Source: Wenzhouxiangella sp.
GTDB taxonomy: Bacteria; Pseudomonadota; Gammaproteobacteria; Xanthomonadales; Wenzhouxiangellaceae
Direction: 5' to 3'
Assembly: GCA_007135355.1 (NCBI GenBank)
Contig: SLJA01000110.1
Span: 1-7,143, forward strand
Length of the DNA stretch: 7,143 nt
A program made the translations under genes and the position numbers. The notes below the pieces were generated by a model. It worked only from the letters and a program-made list of their open reading frames with translations, did not search any database and was not told the origin of the DNA. Position 1 is the first letter of the stretch. Each line of letters starts with the position of its first letter. Positions 5,387 to 7,143 of the stretch are shown here, one piece after another.

Positions 5387-5818
5387 ATGTTTCGATTCGC
5401 CATTGTTCTGACCCTACTGTGGGCATTGCCGATCGCCGCCCAGAACGCTTTGCCCAGTCTCACGGCGGTTGACGCCCGCGCCTTGCAGGAAGCCGGCGAA
5501 GTCGTGCTGATTGACATTCGCCAGCCCGAAGAATGGCGTGATATCGGAGTTCCGGAAGGCGCGGTGCGGGTCAGCATGGGCCACCCGGAAGGCGGACAGG
5601 GTTTTTTGCGCGACGTTTTGGCCGCCGTCGAGGGCAATACCGACGCCGCCCTGGTACTGATCTGCCGCACCGGCAACCGCACCAGCCAAGTGGTGCCGGC
5701 CCTGCAGCAGTGGGGCTTTACCCGCATCTATCACGTACCGGAGGGAATGCTGGGCAGCAGCTTCGGACCCGGCTGGATACGCTCCGGCCTTCCGGTGGAA
5801 GACTGCTCCGCGTGCTGA
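5387..5818 (+). CDS. Exported rhodanese-like sulfurtransferase
   Basis: This 143-residue protein has an N-terminal signal peptide: MFRF, a hydrophobic core through about residue 16, and a likely cleavage near AA-QN at 18-19. It should act in the periplasm. One rhodanese domain follows. VVLIDIRQPEEW (39-50) carries the typical D-x-R edge, and the active loop CRTGNRTS (93-100) has the persulfide-forming C93 with the CxxGxR(S/T) pattern. Rhodaneses move sulfane sulfur between thiols, but the partner here is unknown. The chain ends in DCSAC, so C140 and C143 form a CxxC at the very C-terminus, possibly a redox or relay pair. I chose ATG 5387 over the in-frame TTG at 5381 because GAGG (5376-5379) is seven bases from the ATG but only one from the TTG. 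It diverges from metYX, which may be coincidental despite the shared sulfur theme. Confidence 0.9.
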   Translation: MFRFAIVLTLLWALPIAAQNALPSLTAVDARALQEAGEVVLIDIRQPEEWRDIGVPEGAVRVSMGHPEGGQGFLRDVLAAVEGNTDAALVLICRTGNRTSQVVPALQQWGFTRIYHVPEGMLGSSFGPGWIRSGLPVEDCSAC

Positions 5819-5823
5819 AAATC

Positions 5824-5843
5824 CGTCGGCTCGTCCGCCGACG
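5824..5843 (+). terminator. Hairpin just after the rhodanese gene
   Basis: CGTCGGC (5824-5830) pairs perfectly with GCCGACG (5837-5843) around a six-base loop, starting six bases after the TGA. A second GC-rich stretch, GCCGCGGCTGCGGC, follows at once. There is no T-run, so an intrinsic terminator in the strict sense is not shown. The stem may protect the 3' end or assist termination. Confidence 0.4.
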
Positions 5844-5913
5844 CCGCGGCTGCGGCAATTGTGCTTGATCGCCTGGCAAATTCGCGACACCTTTGCTAGG
5901 GTGGCAAGTCTTC

Positions 5914-5919
5914 TATAAC
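5914..5919 (+). promoter_or_regulatory. Possible -10 box of the two-TM protein gene
   Basis: TATAAC matches five of six bases of the -10 consensus. The best -35 partner is TTGCTA (5893-5898) at a short spacing of 15. Transcription would begin near 5926, only about 11 bases before the ATG at 5937, giving an mRNA with almost no leader. This would fit the absence of a clear ribosome site there. An alternative -10 is TAGGGT at 5897-5902. Confidence 0.3.
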
Positions 5920-5936
5920 CGGTTTTGCAAACCACG

Positions 5937-6464
5937 ATGCAGCGCCCACCCGATAATCCCAGCGGCTTGACCGAAGCCGTCAGCCGGCCCATGGTGGTCG
6001 TGCTGCGCTTTGTATTTTTCCTGCTGATCTTTTATCTGTTGCTGTCGATCGCCGCCGGGCTGCTCATGCCGGGGCAGGAAGTTGGCCGCTACGCTCTGGT
6101 CACCGTAATCGGCCAGAACTGTGAGGATCTGCAGGAACGACTGCGACCGTTCAACGTTAATGGCGTCGACTATCGAGTGATTCCGGCCGAAATGGGTGAG
6201 ATTGAATTCGAGCTCCAGGGCGGCACCGTGTGCTGGCTGGAGATCTCCGGCGTGCCCGAATCCGGCGTCGGTGCCGCAGCGGCCCCACTTTATGATGCCG
6301 CGATGAACAAGACCACCGGGCCGCTGAGCATGGAACGAGCCTACCAGCCTAGATTCGGTCAGGTCGAAACCATCGCCATCTGGCTATTGTCATTCTTGCT
6401 GGCCGCGATCGTGCTGGCCCTTCGGCTGCGAAAACAACGTCAAGAAGCCGATTCCGACACTTGA
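5937..6464 (+). CDS. Small protein with two transmembrane segments, unknown function
   Basis: I do not recognise a family. The 175-residue product has a short polar N-terminus, a strong membrane segment at about residues 19-43 (VVVLRFVFFLLIFYLLLSIAAG), a region of about 100 residues, a second membrane segment at about 146-163 (IAIWLLSFLLAAIVLALRL) and a basic tail RLRKQRQE. The positive-inside pattern predicts both ends in the cytoplasm and the middle region in the periplasm. That middle region is acidic and contains just two cysteines, C62 and C99, which could form a disulfide. The start is uncertain: ATG 5937 and an in-frame TTG at 5925 both lack a good Shine-Dalgarno sequence, and an in-frame TAA at 5916 limits the frame. 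The gene lies 118 bases after the rhodanese gene on the same strand and may have its own promoter. Confidence 0.75.
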   Translation: MQRPPDNPSGLTEAVSRPMVVVLRFVFFLLIFYLLLSIAAGLLMPGQEVGRYALVTVIGQNCEDLQERLRPFNVNGVDYRVIPAEMGEIEFELQGGTVCWLEISGVPESGVGAAAAPLYDAAMNKTTGPLSMERAYQPRFGQVETIAIWLLSFLLAAIVLALRLRKQRQEADSDT

Positions 6465-6510
6465 TGTTCCCCCGATAATCGCTTGGCCGCTGTTGCCTCA
6501 GGCTGCGGCT

Positions 6511-7143
6511 TCAAGACCGACGAGCAACGACTATGGGACGTTCATAGGCCCACGGTAGCGCCTGTGGCAGGCGGATTTCAGCGCTTCCAAAGCCCGCTTC
6601 GAGCAGGCGCTCGACAATATCCTGGCCGTAGTTGCGATAAGCCAGAATGGCGCTGCCGCCGCGAGCGGGGTCGATGTGATATTCCGGTGTTGCCAGATGC
6701 TCGATCGTGCCGTCATCCTTGAGCCGGGCGCGCTCGACGGTGTGCGGATTTTCGGTCAGCGGCACGGTGAAGATGAAATATCCGCCGGGTTTGAGTACCC
6801 GCAGCATTTCGCGCATGGCCTGGCGGTCGTTCGGGACATGCTCGAACACCTCGGTGGATGTGCACAAATCAAAACACTGGTCGGGGAAACTGAGTGCCTG
6901 GACGTCTTCATGGCGTATCCCGTCGCGCAGCTCGCCCGGCAGGGCGCCATCCCGGTACTCCGACTTGGTCAGACTGGCAACGCATCGAGCCAGGAACGCG
7001 CACAGCGGGCCGCGCGCAGATAATTCATAAGCATGCAAATGCGCTAGCGGCAGGCCGCGCAGCACATCGACCATGGACAGTGTGATCGGACTCGCGCCAC
7101 AGCCCAGGCAGCGCACGGCGATTTCATCGCGGCGCAGGCGCAC
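6511..7143 (-). CDS. Class I SAM-dependent methyltransferase, N-terminus off the window
   Basis: The visible 210 C-terminal residues match the Methyltransf_11/23 type of class I methyltransferase. FPDQCFDLCTSTEVFEHVPN (86-105 of the fragment) is the motif II region, and REMLRVLKPGGYFIFTVPL (111-129) is the typical motif III strand-helix block after it. LLEAGF and the strand EIRLPQALPW follow in the C-terminal sheet. The usual motif I glycine loop (DxGxGxG) is not seen; HAYELSARGPL and SLTKSEY occupy that part of the chain. RCLGCGAS near the left end is a CxxC that may be half of a metal site or structural. The first visible codon is GTG, but it touches the window edge, so the true start probably lies further right. 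The substrate cannot be judged. Members of such families act on saccharides, lipids or small molecules. The gene converges with the two-TM gene, with 46 bases between stops. Confidence 0.85.
   Translation of the reverse strand: MRLRRDEIAVRCLGCGASPITLSMVDVLRGLPLAHLHAYELSARGPLCAFLARCVASLTKSEYRDGALPGELRDGIRHEDVQALSFPDQCFDLCTSTEVFEHVPNDRQAMREMLRVLKPGGYFIFTVPLTENPHTVERARLKDDGTIEHLATPEYHIDPARGGSAILAYRNYGQDIVERLLEAGFGSAEIRLPQALPWAYERPIVVARRS

Noticed and set aside
5215..5472. Plus-strand frame of 85 codons crossing the rhodanese start
   Set aside because: It overlaps the promoter and signal peptide of a well-supported gene in another frame and has no ribosome site or recognisable domain.
6486..6509. 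GCCGC...GCGGC hairpin between the convergent two-TM and methyltransferase genes
   Set aside because: The stem is only five pairs, with an uneven interior and no T-run on either strand, so it is too weak to call a terminator.
1..7143. Signs of a mobile element, CRISPR array, phage or restriction system
   Set aside because: No terminal inverted repeats with transposase, no regularly spaced repeats, no tRNA-associated attachment site and no nuclease or recombinase domain were seen. The VapB fragment is the only accessory-type gene.

Overview
The window is a 7.1 kb piece of GC-rich bacterial chromosome carrying mostly housekeeping and biosynthetic genes. The E. coli-type dihydroorotase, the metY-metX pair, the exported rhodanese and the base composition together suggest a gammaproteobacterium, perhaps near the Xanthomonadales or Chromatiales. 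That placement is an inference from general resemblance only. I see no insertion sequence, prophage, CRISPR array, rRNA or tRNA.

Layout. Positions 1-74 (minus) hold the first 24 codons of a VapB-type antitoxin whose remainder, and presumably its toxin, lie beyond the left edge. A perfect 26-bp palindrome at 109-134 sits just upstream and is the likely autoregulatory operator. Positions 190-1251 (minus) encode dihydroorotase (pyrC), read from a TTG start. Divergent from it, 1373-2611 (plus) encodes a saccharopine-dehydrogenase-like, NADP-binding oxidoreductase. Convergent to that gene is a two-gene methionine/sulfur operon on the minus strand. It consists of metY (5009 to 3681, O-acyl-L-homoserine sulfhydrylase) followed by metX (3684 to 2683, homoserine O-acyltransferase), which overlap by the four bases ATGA. 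MetX activates homoserine by acylation and MetY replaces the acyl group with sulfide to give homocysteine.

The 377-bp gap between metY and the next gene is the most interesting non-coding part. Read on the minus strand, it contains a TTGACA-like promoter, a short possible leader peptide with Met and Cys codons (5216-5154), a hairpin, and a canonical Rho-independent terminator (5119-5086) about 75 bases before the metY start. A 7-base complementarity between hairpin and terminator would permit a classical attenuation switch. This is a hypothesis, not an established element.

To the right on the plus strand are an exported single-domain rhodanese (5387-5818) ending in a CxxC tail, and a small protein with two membrane segments and no recognised family (5937-6464). 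Convergent with these, running off the right edge on the minus strand, is a class I SAM-dependent methyltransferase (7143-6511, N-terminus missing).

Overall the region looks like ordinary core chromosome. I did not find a convincing new multi-gene system. The two items that most merit follow-up are the metYX leader and the multi-arm operator of the VapB gene.
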